A program made the position numbers and the translations under genes. DNA of 64,000 nt from Paracyclopina nana (lineage: Eukaryota > Arthropoda > Copepoda > Cyclopoida > Cyclopettidae). The notes beneath the pieces were generated by a model that saw only the letters and a program-made list of their open reading frames with translations, did not search any database and was not told the DNA's origin. Shown one piece after another: positions 22,555 to 34,000 of the stretch. How positions within the stretch are numbered: the first letter of the stretch is position 1; every line of letters starts with the position of its first letter. The stretch spans positions 14,694,001 to 14,758,000 of the forward strand of contig JAGUCH010000001.1 in NCBI GenBank assembly GCA_019096065.1, in the 5' to 3' direction.

Positions 22555-24625
22555 ATGGGACGGTTCAAGGCTCCAGCACCCGCTCCTCCAACTCCCTCTT
22601 CAAAGTTGAAGACCCCCATGAAGTTATCGCGGAAAACTTCTGCTACGTCAGAGTTGTCGCTGGTGGCCGCCTACGATGATCTCATGCGAAATTCCGCGGT
22701 ATTCCATGAAGGTGCCGAACAACAGTTTCTCACTTTCGTCAAAAATGCCAACTCTTGGCGCAAGAAATGGCAGTACGCCGAGGCTGAACGTCAAAGGATG
22801 CATAATTTACTCAACGAGCGAGAGAAAGAGTTGTCGGCCAAGGAGCTCAAGATCAAACAGGCACGAGAGATGGTCAACCTGGAGATGCGAGAGCGGCAGA
22901 GAATTGAGGCTGAAAGAGACAATTTGCAGCGCCAATGGTCGGCTCTTCAGGATTTAATTAATGCTGATGGAGGACGGGCAATCAACAACGAGACCCTTGA
23001 AGGCATCAGAAGCAGATACTCACCAGCTGCAAATCGCGTTCAACGGACTCCCTCGGCAAAGCGTAACTACTACAGGGACGAAGCCAACATGGCCCCGTTG
23101 GTTGAACAATCGGCCGAGTCGCTTTTGGACGCGTCCGAGCTCAGTTACGACGACTCCATGGATGACATCCTTGAGGGGTCAAGGCTGAGGACCAACAACG
23201 GACAGGTGCACAAGCGACGATCATCCTCCAATAACGCCGTGAATCGTAGAAAATCCAGAAGGTCACATTCCATGTGCGGCCCTGACAAGATTGTCGCTAC
23301 GACAACAGTGACTGTGAATCCCAGCGGACAAGCTCATGCCAAGGCTGTGCTCGAATCCCAAGCGGCCACTATTTCCGAATTGCAAGAAAAGGTAAACAGA
23401 GGCTTTTATATTGCCACAATAAGACTTTTTCATTTCTGTCATTGCAGGTGAAACGTTACCGCAAATCTCGCGAGCTCTACCGAAATCAGCTAGAAGAGCC
23501 GAGCACCCCAGCAGTATCAACCCCGATGCACACACCGAATGTGAAGAGAACTTTCAGCAACGCAGGATCCATGCCCAGCAGGCCACATGCTTTCCAGACA
23601 AAAAATAATATGGCAATGAAGGAGAAATGTGCGCCGTGTGACAAAAAACTTAAATTCGGCAAGAGCTATCTGAGATGTCAAGATTGTGGCGTCTCTTGTC
23701 ATCTGGAATGCAAATTGGATGTTCCTTTGCCATGCATCAGAGGCGTTAACAAAACTCCAACCAACAAAGCCACGGGCAACTTTCTAGCCAATTACACTCC
23801 ACTTGAACCCCCGATGGTTCCGCCGATGCTTACAGTTTGCGTGCAAGCCGTAGAAGAAAGAGGCCTTAACGAAGTCGGCATCTACCGAGTTCCAGGCAAT
23901 GAAAGCGAGTCCAACGAAATCCTTGATAAATTGACCAATGCTCGAGGACAGACTCCGGACTTGAGCAAGTATGAGATCCATGCTGTGACCTCTTGTATCA
24001 AAAAGTTTTTGAGGTCATTAAAGGAGCCTGTGATTCCTCTTAGGTAAGCTTGCTTTTGACGTTGTCACTAAATTATCTCCAGCCTCATTTTCTCTTTGAT
24101 TCCAGCTTGTGGAAAGTTTTCGTGGATGCAGCTTGCAACCCAGACAGCACTGACGTGGAGGCTGCTATGTACCAGGCAATTTCTGAGCTCCCGATGCCCA
24201 ACCGCGACACGCTGGCCTACCTGATCATTCACTTTCAGACCGTGGCTGACAACAGCGCAGTCAACAAAATGGGCAAAGATAATTTGGCCATGATCATGGG
24301 GCCAACAATTTTGGGCTATTCTAGCTCCGATCCCATGGCAGTTTTGTCCGAGGCCGAGTATCAGAAGGCTGTCATCAAAAGCTTGCTGGCCATTCCGTCT
24401 GACTATTGGCTTCGGTTCCTGGACCAAAAAGAGCAGAACCTGTTCGGCTTCCTGAAGGTGACTCCAGAGGTTAGTAACAATATGTTTGCCCCTTTGTCGT
24501 CCTACTCGCCGCTCATGGCCACGGCACCAAAGACGGGAGGGCCAGCAAGGAGGACTAGGTCAAAACAGCACAACGGCCTTGCGTCCAAAAAGCAGCAGCT
24601 TTTTCAATCGCCGATGATTTTCTAA
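22555..24625 (+). CDS. tum: RacGAP1/tumbleweed, Rho-family GAP of the centralspindlin complex
   Basis: Three exons: 22555-23391, 23448-24043, 24106-24625; 650 aa (human RacGAP1 632). The start follows directly after a splice acceptor. Residues ~30-150 form a coiled coil (KNANSWRKKWQYAEAERQR onward) that pairs with the kinesin MKLP1/Pavarotti. A C1 zinc domain lies at ~326-375 with the expected His and Cys pattern (KCAPCDKKLKFG, CQDCGVSCHLEC). The RhoGAP domain spans ~400-590, with the arginine finger in VGIYRVPGNESESNEI (Arg426) and the GPTILGY motif. It acts at the spindle midzone in cytokinesis by regulating RhoA/Rac activity. The Ser-rich linker (RRSSSNNAVNRRKSRRSHS) offers Aurora-type phosphosites. 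Confidence 0.94.
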
Positions 24626-25008
24626 TTTGAGACATAATACTTTTTGATTTTCTGCCGTCATTCTACCCCTTTTTAAAACCGCCAATGATTTTGTCATTCA
24701 ACTAAATGCGAAATTGACGAGACTGAACAACTACATTTTGGACCCGTATTCACCTTTTCTGCGGCCCCTGGGCTCATTCTTTCTTTTTCATCATGTCTCA
24801 TGTATAATATTCCAGCATATTATTTCATGTATCATAATATTTCATCCATAATAATTCTAGAATAGACTAGATGGAAGAACTCGCCATAGTGCGCGTCATA
24901 ATATTTGATAACCATTCATAATAAAATTTGTTGATGCCTACTTTTTAGAAACTACCAACATTATGCAGTAGTTTGAAATCTTATATAATAAACGAAGTTA
25001 TTATAGAG
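24626..25008. other. Region between the convergent RacGAP and Eip63E 3' ends
   Basis: AT-rich 3' untranslated sequence of two genes facing each other. An AATAAA at 24920-24925 on the plus strand may serve RacGAP. No other feature was seen. Confidence 0.4.
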
Positions 25009-28000
25009 CTAATGCAGTTGCTGGACGGTGGCCGATCTTCGGTATTTTCCTTGGTGTCGAGAGGAATTTAAATGTTGCTGCTGCAACGGCCTTCGGTCCT
25101 CAGGCCAAAGTTTCACGCCATGTACGCTGAACACCGAGTCCTCTGCAAGGAAAAATGTTTGCAATAATCTCGCTGATTTATATTTCGGCCTACATTCCGT
25201 GCTGAATATTTATTCCCCCTTGAGATTAAATCCTGTGGCCCGACCACAATATCATATAGAGAGGAAGCAGCCCACAAGACCAGAAATCCTCTTGTAGATA
25301 TTATGATGAGGAGGACCAGGCTCTGCTGACACTGACATGCCATAAATTACAGAAGATCCATTCGCAACGTACAGCTAGAAAGGGACGTGCTTCCCAGTAG
25401 AATGCTGGTTTTTTATGCAAAGGTCATAAGGCTCTTTTTTGAGTTGACTAATGAGCTAATTAGCAAGAGTGTAACATGTCATGTCACCCAATTTGTTAGG
25501 AGCACAATTAGAGGCCTCTTTTGATATCCTTAATTGGCCTTCGAGCCTAATATTTGCTTGTCGAGCATCGTTTTCAGGTTGAAAAAAAAACATTTCCTCC
25601 ACTGTAGTGGCGAGGAAAGGAACAGTGTGTGTGTGTGCAAACATCTCTAGGGCCTAAACCACGAGCAATTTCTGCTTCTGCTAAAAGCCCTTTTTAGAGG
25701 AAAGCCTACTTTAGACTGCGGCATTATCCGAAAAAAAAGCTAGGCAAAGTGAAAAAAGCCCAGCTTAATGATGATGTACTCACCATCATCCAGCTCGAAG
25801 ATTTTGTGAGGTAATTCCGCAAAGTAACGATGACGTAAAGCCTGATCAGCTCCCACGCGTTTCTGAGCCCTTTGTTGGAGCATCAACGTGGCAAGGCTTT
25901 CTGCAAATGACACATCCAAGAGGCGTGGCCAGACCTCACCCAATCTCGAGGGTGGTGGGTAGTAGCATAACTTATGGGGCTTATAATTCGGCAATGATGA
26001 CACTCCAGGCCAGATGTCTTCCGTTGGAGTTCCAACCACTCGAAAGATCTTGTCCAGCTACAAATACAAAAAAAATCATCATAAGCACGAGCCAAACTTT
26101 TTTTGCGAACGAACTTCAGCCAACTTTGGTGCCGCCTAGCTCAAGGAAATTGAATTTTGCATGAATAATGACGTTCAGTATTTTTCGCACACTGAGGCCA
26201 AATTCAATAAATTATTATTAGTTCGAGATATCTCACCTGATCAAATACATCTCGCACGCCAGGAAAGCACGGGGCTCCGTTGAGCATTTCCACCAAAATA
26301 CATCCCACTCCCCACACATCAAGAGATGTGGTATAATTAGTTGACCCTAAGAGGACATCTGGAGGTCGATACCACAAGGTCACAACCTCATGGGAGTAGG
26401 TATGCGATGGCACGGATTTGGCACGGGCGAGACCTGCAAGCAGCCAATTTTTAAAAAGCTGGAAGATTAATGGGGCTCCTCATAAATTACTCTCACAAAA
26501 CCGCTTGAAAGCTTGATAAACCATGTTTAGCTGCTGTTGACAATCACCATTTTCCCCTTTTTCAAAACGGTTGTGTATTTCCCATTTGGCCTTACGCATA
26601 TGCTTCAGCCACGCGTACTATCTAGCATGTTAATTATGTATTTCGTCTAGCCCGTTCGAGAAGATGTATTTTGGCCGCCGACATTTTGTGCCTTAACGAA
26701 AAACCATAAAAGATACGAGAGGTTTCTTATCCCTGCTTCTCGCTGAATGTAGCCAAAAAAAGGAGAGATAACCAGGTACCACCTTAGCACTAGCCTCTTT
26801 TGCTCTGCTGCATCACTAAAGTGGTTGGCTGTCGTCGGATGAAAAACAAGCGAAAGCTTGTAGGCGTTACATCTAGCTAGTTACATCTATGCCATCATCA
26901 GATTCCGTGACATTTTATCAGAAAGACATGACAGCTAGTCACCGACTGTTGTATAGTACCTACACCACTCTGACACAATTGCGGTAATTAGAAAGCCCCA
27001 TAGTAGTGCGTGGGAACCAAAATGCACTCAGGGGTAAGTGCAATTTGCACCCTTGTGGGGGTGCAAAGGTGCAATTGCACCAAGGTGCAAAACAGGTGCT
27101 TTCTCAGGGTTGCACCATAGTTTTTAGTGCATTGCACTTTTGGTGAGGGTCAGTCACCTTGAGTTGCTACGGGGATAAAGAGCTCAAAATGGAGGAAATA
27201 GTCAAATTTGTTGCACCCATGAATCACAAGTATGCTACTTTGGAAAGTAGACTCAACTCATTTGTCACCTGGCCCAAATACTTAATCCAAACCCCACTTG
27301 AGATGGCCAGGGCAGGATTTTTTTACTCTGGGGTTGGTCACATTGTTTTTTGCTATTATTGTCATCATAAATGGGAAGAATGGATCAGGATGTTTGATCC
27401 TTGGGAGGAACATATTCTGTGGTCTCCCAATTGCCCCTATGTCCGATTGATGAAGGGAAAGTGTTATGTAGAGACTGTCACAGAGAGAGCAGAGAATGAC
27501 GACGACTTTTCAATACTTGAATGCATAACATGCATGATTTGCTCAAAGAATCCACGAACGAAGGAGAAGGATAAAAAACCCTATTTTGCAATGAAAGAAG
27601 AAGAAGAATGTAACACCTCAACAATACAAAATGAGTGCAAAATATGTTACAAAAGAGAGATCAACATGATGTTTTTACCTTGTAACCATGTGGTGTCTTG
27701 CCTAGTTTGTGGAACCTCAGTCAACAGATGCCCTATCTGTAGGATTCAGTTGACTGGCGGAGCAAGAGCTTTTTTGTCTTAATTCTTTTTAATGTGCTCA
27801 TTAGGTTTTCTCAGAAAATAAAGTCTCAATTTCATCCCAGAACCAAAATGAGGTAAAAAAATAGAAGTGGTAGTTTTATGCACACAGGTACAAAAGTAGT
27901 GCATAACAAGTGCTTTCTCATGAACAAAAGCACAGGTCCAGTGCAATGCACTTTTTGTGTGGTCAGTCACCTCTTGATGACTGGAGGAGAGAGAGCTAAA

Positions 28001-31000
28001 AAAAAATGGATCATATAATTATATTTAGAGAAACCATGAACAAAAGGTATGCTACTCTGGAAAGTAGACTCAAATCATTTGCAACTTGGCCTATTGGCTT
28101 AACCCAACGCCCTATTAAAATGGCAAAGGCAGGATTTTTTTACTCTGGGTGTGGAGATAGTGTCTACTGCTACTATTGCCATGGTGGCATACATAGATGG
28201 TTGCCTAATGAGGATCCTTGGGTTGAGCATACATTATGGTTCCCCACCTGCCCCTATGTCCGTTTGATGAAAGGGGATCGGTTCATAAGACAAGTATGGC
28301 TAACTGGATCAACAGCGAGCAGGATCCTCAGTGAACAGAAAAAGGATGAAGGAGATGATGAAATAGAAGAAGCTAGGAGGTCAATGTTGAAAAATGAGTG
28401 CAAAATATGCTACCACAGAGAAATTGGCATGCTATTTTTGCCATGTCACCATGTGGTGTCATGTTTAGTTTGTGGAACCTCAGTCTACACCTGCCCTGTC
28501 TGCAGAACTCAGTTGATTGGTGCTGTAAGAGCTTTTTTGTCGTAAATAAATAAAAATTTCTTACATGTATCATACAAGTTTATTCGGAAAGCTTAGTTCC
28601 ACATTTTGTAGTCATTGGACTCTGTTTTTCTCACTTTGTTTGTTGCATGATTATCTAATGCACGACGATCATACCAATCTGGCATAATGCGAGTCTTTGG
28701 GTCTCTGGCTGAGGCAACTTTTCGTTTCTGAGCTTCCCCAAGGGCATGAATATTTTTTAAATGCCGCTTTAGTGAATTACCACGGGTAAATTCAGAGCCA
28801 CAGAGGGAGCAAGCAAAGCGTGGTGCCTCTTCTATCTCCATGGGTGGTTCTTGCATGGGGTCAATGATAGTGTTTGATTCTGGCATCATTTGCGGCTCTG
28901 GGGCAACTTCTTCAATCGGTGGTGGTACCTCAGTCACCGGCTGCAATTGAGCTTCCCCTGATGTTGGAAGAAGCTCATCATTTTGCTGCCTCTCTGGCTC
29001 TTGCACCTCAACTGGTGGAGGAGGCTCTGACATGCTTACAGCTGCTCCCATTTCATTCAGTCGGTTCAATTCATCTTCTTCTTCCCTTCTCATTTCTTCT
29101 TGAAGTTTCCTGATAAAGCGATTATATACTGGGAGAGTCACAAGTGCCATGCTTTGCACTGCGCTTTTGAAGTTTTTTGGTCTCATGGCACAGCAAGCTA
29201 AGATGAGGCAGGCTAGTCTTGATGATGGTAGTTAATTCTTTTTCTTTTTTCAGCAGTCGTTGTCGTTTACTCTTCAAAGGTTTGTTTTATTCATTAAAAA
29301 GTCAAAATCTTGCTTGTTGTCTAGGTAGAATTTTTCAGTTTGCTCTTTTTCCCACCTGGCATTGGCATACGTGAATAGTTGATATTGTAGATAACCTCAC
29401 AAATTTTATCTACTGATGCATCATCAATCCTTTTTAATATTTCACCCCTGTCCTGGGGCTTGGCGTTGCAAACAGCCTGCAGAAAGCCCAGTGCACACTT
29501 TTCAGGTGTAAGAGACTTCATGACTCTCATGCAACTACAAGGCCCATCTTCTTAGGTGCATGATGCTGGGAGGAATGTGATCATTGGGCTTTCTTCATCA
29601 AATATTCGGGATCGTAAACGCACCACGTCCGATTGCCACACAGTAAAATCAATAAGTAGATAGCCATAGGGAAGTCGAGTTGCTTTTGGAATGTTTCCAC
29701 AAAGAATGAGGGAATAAGCTCCAATTTGAGAGGCAAGGGTTGTGACTTGGCGAGCATCTCTGGGATTTCTAAAGAGCACCAAGTACTGTGAGTTCAGTGA
29801 AATGGTACGCATAGCTCTAGATTTATAAAAAAGGGATTGCGAAACTAGAATGACTGACACCCTTTGATGGTGCACAGTTTGTGCAAAGAGCAACTCTAGA
29901 CCATTTCCATCTAAGGCAGCCAATGAGTCATCTAATATGAATAGTGACCCACTAGGATCTTCATCCAGATAGCTCCTGGCAAGGTCTTTCAGCTCACTTT
30001 GATGGGGAATGCCTCGAATGGTGCGTGAGACAAGACCTTGTTTTAGCATCAAATCATACTTTGGTTGGGATTCTTGGTAAAACAGGACAACATTTTTGGG
30101 CGGATCTTTGACAAGCTTGTTCAAGTGCTGAAGGAATCGCATGCAGAAAGTAGTTTTGCCAGTTTGAGAACTGCCAACTACCAGCATTGAAAAGGGGTGA
30201 TGTAGTGAAACGTCAAACATTATTTTTTATTTTAAGGAGCATGAAAGGTGACTCTTCGCTCTGCATCAACTGAGAAACCTGATTCATAGACTGCATACAC
30301 AAACATGACGAGTGATTTGTCTAAGGCATTTTTGAACACAACTCCGATGTCTAAAGATCCTTGTTGGGGTTGAATGGGGGCTGATGTGCCACAGCCCAGG
30401 ACATCAAGGCAATAAAAATTGTTCCCACTTTTGAAGCTTTCATAGCTGATAGGAATGCGTTCTGGGTGATCACCAAGACCAAGGGTCCTGATGAAATGTG
30501 TGTACCAATGCAGGTATTTGTTCTTTTCATAATCTAATTTTTGATTCACAGGTTGCACAATTTCGCCGTGTTTTCTAAAGTACAAATCAGTGATCCCGTG
30601 ATTTGCAAAGATGTAGGGGTTTCTCAATGTTCCACTTAAGTTATTGGAGTCTACAAACCCAACAATGATTAACCTTGGCAAATCACCTACCACCACCGAT
30701 TGAAAGGTGGTTGAAGTAATGGCAGCTGGAACAGTGATGGTGTTAACTTTGACTAATGGGTGGTAGTAGAAAGCTGGGCTCTTCAATAGTCGCTGTTGAT
30801 GCTTTTCTACCAATTTAGGGTGCAGAGTGATAAATTTGACAGCTAACTTCAGTTTTGTCAGCTTGACTTCAAAGGTGTGGGTTGTAGATGCAGTGCTTGA
30901 GATGATGGAAAAGTCATCACTGTTGCGATGAAAGGCAAACTTGAGTGAAACACCATTAAGCAAATATTTGTTAGTTCTCAAGCAGTCCAAATGAATAAAA

Positions 31001-34000
31001 GTTTCAAAATCAACTTCATTGGAGTGCTTCACCATTTCAGCTCGCTCATTGTAGCCAACATTGCCTCCGCTCTTGTGGTTAGTGCCTTCCTTGCCGGCAG
31101 TGTCTGCAGCCCAGCAACATGAATGCTTTAAAAAGCTGCTTTTGTAGCCGTTGTCGAAGCTCAGCAAAGCTTCAATGTATGCCTTTTGCATATAGGAGAA
31201 TGACCCATTGTCTGTCACAGGAACACCGTTCAGTTCCAGTGTCACAAGTCGCCAAAAGGAGGATGGACAATAATTGACAACACTCACATCATCTGTATCT
31301 CCCAATAGCTCCTCTGCTCCACTATCAAGCTTCTTTTTTTGAATTTTAAAAGTCCCAATTAATCGTGTAGCAGACAAATCAATGTAGTCAGCATTGGGTG
31401 GTATGACAAACTCTTGCACTGAGCTATCTTTTAGAGGATTGTGGGTATCATAATAAACAATGCGTCCATTTAGCAATCCTGCATCTTTGTGATAGGTATC
31501 AAAAATGCTTGATTGTTGATGCCTAAATTCATCCATTGCGTGTCAAGATACGTTTCCGATGCGTTAAAAACGTTGTTTCTTTGTAATTGAAATAGTGATC
31601 AAAAAAGGGCTGAGAACAAAAAAGAGCTTAGTTCAATGTTGGGTGTGCAGGAAGCAACAACGCTCAATCCTAGCCTTCCAACTGTTGTTGTTCGAAACGT
31701 TAAACTGAGTGCAAAAGTCAATCCCCGCTCTCTCTCAGATATAGAAGGTCGGTGTGTTAGTGAGAAAATCAGGTGCAAAAGTTTCCACAATTTCTTGCAG
31801 TGTTATTGCTCAAACTCGTTGCGTATAAGTTTCTTTAGGTCTGGTGGTCAACGGAGCCAGCACTGCAACATTACTGGGTGCTCCACTGTCCATCAAGTTT
31901 TGGAAGCAACGAAACTTATAGAGCGCTTAGCCCAATCTCCAATTGTGTCCCTGAAAGTTGACAACGTAACAACGGATTGTCAACTGGAGCAACAACTGCA
32001 CCTTGAGCACCTTGAAAACTTTGAAACTAGGCTTAATTCTGAGCTATTCTCAGGCCTGTATATTAAGGTGAATACCCCTTTTGGTGAAGTACTTGCAGTT
32101 TCATACGAAAGTGGTAAAACAATTTTTTTGAAAAGTTTGTCCGCTCAGGCTTGCCAATGGACAAGGAAAGCCTTGAGTGCCACTGCCTTGACTATGAAGA
32201 CTCGCTAGGACAATTTACATTCTGCCCTAGATGTCTTAGCAAAAAAATGGCTCCCGAAGAGGATGAAATGATCCAGCTTCTCGAGAGAATTCACATGCCA
32301 TTAGTGCTTGTAGAGCGGTTCAAAAGCTTGGTGAAAGCTAAGTTGGGGCTGGCACAACGTTCACTCATCAATGCAGTGTGCCTCTATGAGTTGTGCAAGG
32401 AAGAGAGTGTTCCACGCACACTTAAGGAGATAAGTTCGGTCTGTGGATTGACGATCAAGCGACTAACACAAGGGCTAAAAGTAACGTTTCCCGAATCAAA
32501 GCCTTTTCATCCTGCCCTGCTGGCCTCTCGGTTTGGAACCCTTTGCGGATTAGATAGGCGGCAAGCTTTGTGCCTAGAAAATCTAATTTACGCTGAGCAT
32601 CCACCTGGGCATTCATCACATTCACCATCAACCTGGGTAGCTGCTTACATACTTGTGTATGCCCAAAAAAGTGCCTTAGACATTTGCCCTGAGGTGGTAG
32701 CAAGAACGTGCGGGATTTCAAGGGAAGCAATATCCAGGTTTTCGCAAAAGCATGATTTGGACATTTCAGCCCTGTGCAAGCGCAAGCGAAGAAGAGAAAG
32801 AATCACCCCTCCAACCTCAGGCACCAAAAGAGCCTCAAAAACCAAAAAGGGAAAAGAGAAAACGAATGAGCGAAGATCCCATCATTCATCATGCCGAGGC
32901 TAAAAAGAGCCGTCAAACTGCTTAGAGATAAATATACGATCCCTGGACATCCAATTGCTTTTGCGGGCGTTGAAAAGATTCATCAGTTCTTCAAGGGGCA
33001 GCTGTCCCGTGAAGAAATTGAAGAGTACTTGAAATCTGTAGATGTCTTCACAGTCCATCGTCAGCCCAAGCCTAGTAAAATCTACAACCCTATTTATGTA
33101 TACCACAAACGCGACCAAATTCAAGCGGACTTGTGCTCATTTTTTCAGCAAGAGAAGTACAATCAGGGGTTCAAGTATCAATTAGTGATCATTGATTCTT
33201 TCACCAGATTCGCTTGGGTGGTACCATTAAAGAACAAACGTGGACCAACTGTGCTAGCCGCCTTCTCCAAGGTGTTTGACGAAGAAATTCACCAGGCTAG
33301 GAAACTGATAGTTGATGCGGGAACCGAGTTCCTCAATAGGCCATTTAGGTCGTGGCTTGATTCCAAAGGCATCAAGCTTCATGTCCCAAGAACCCTAGGG
33401 AAGGCTAGCTTTGCTGAAGCCTTCATCAAAACTCTAAAATCGCTCATTTCAAGATACTGCACTGAATACAGCACCAGCTCCTTTGTTGAGGTGCTCCCAA
33501 AACTTGTGAAAAGTTACAACTTTCGGGTACATCGGGCCATAGGAACAAGCCCTGTAAAAGCGGAACGTGATCACAAAGAGCAGCTGCGAATCCGTGAGGC
33601 AAATTTGTTGCGCTATGCATCGATAACAAAGCGCAAGCCTAAGTATGAAGTGGGACAGCTTGTCAGGATCTCAAGGGACCTTGGCAAATTTGGTCGATCC
33701 TTCAATGCCCACTTTACCAACGAACTTTTTATTGTGAAGGAAATCGCCGACACAATGCCTATTCCCTTGTACACTCTCACTGACTTAAAGGGCCAGGACA
33801 CATTGGAGGGGAGGTTTCGCAATGAAGAGCTCACTGGGGTCAAGCTTTCACTTCAATTGCATGTGGGCAAAATCCTAAGCAAAGAAGGTGACTATTGGAC
33901 CATCAACTTTCAAGGGGCTCCACCATCATTAAGAGTAAAGTTGCATCGTAAAAATTTCAAGAAACAATAAAAAGATGCTTCTCCACTTAACTTCTAAACC

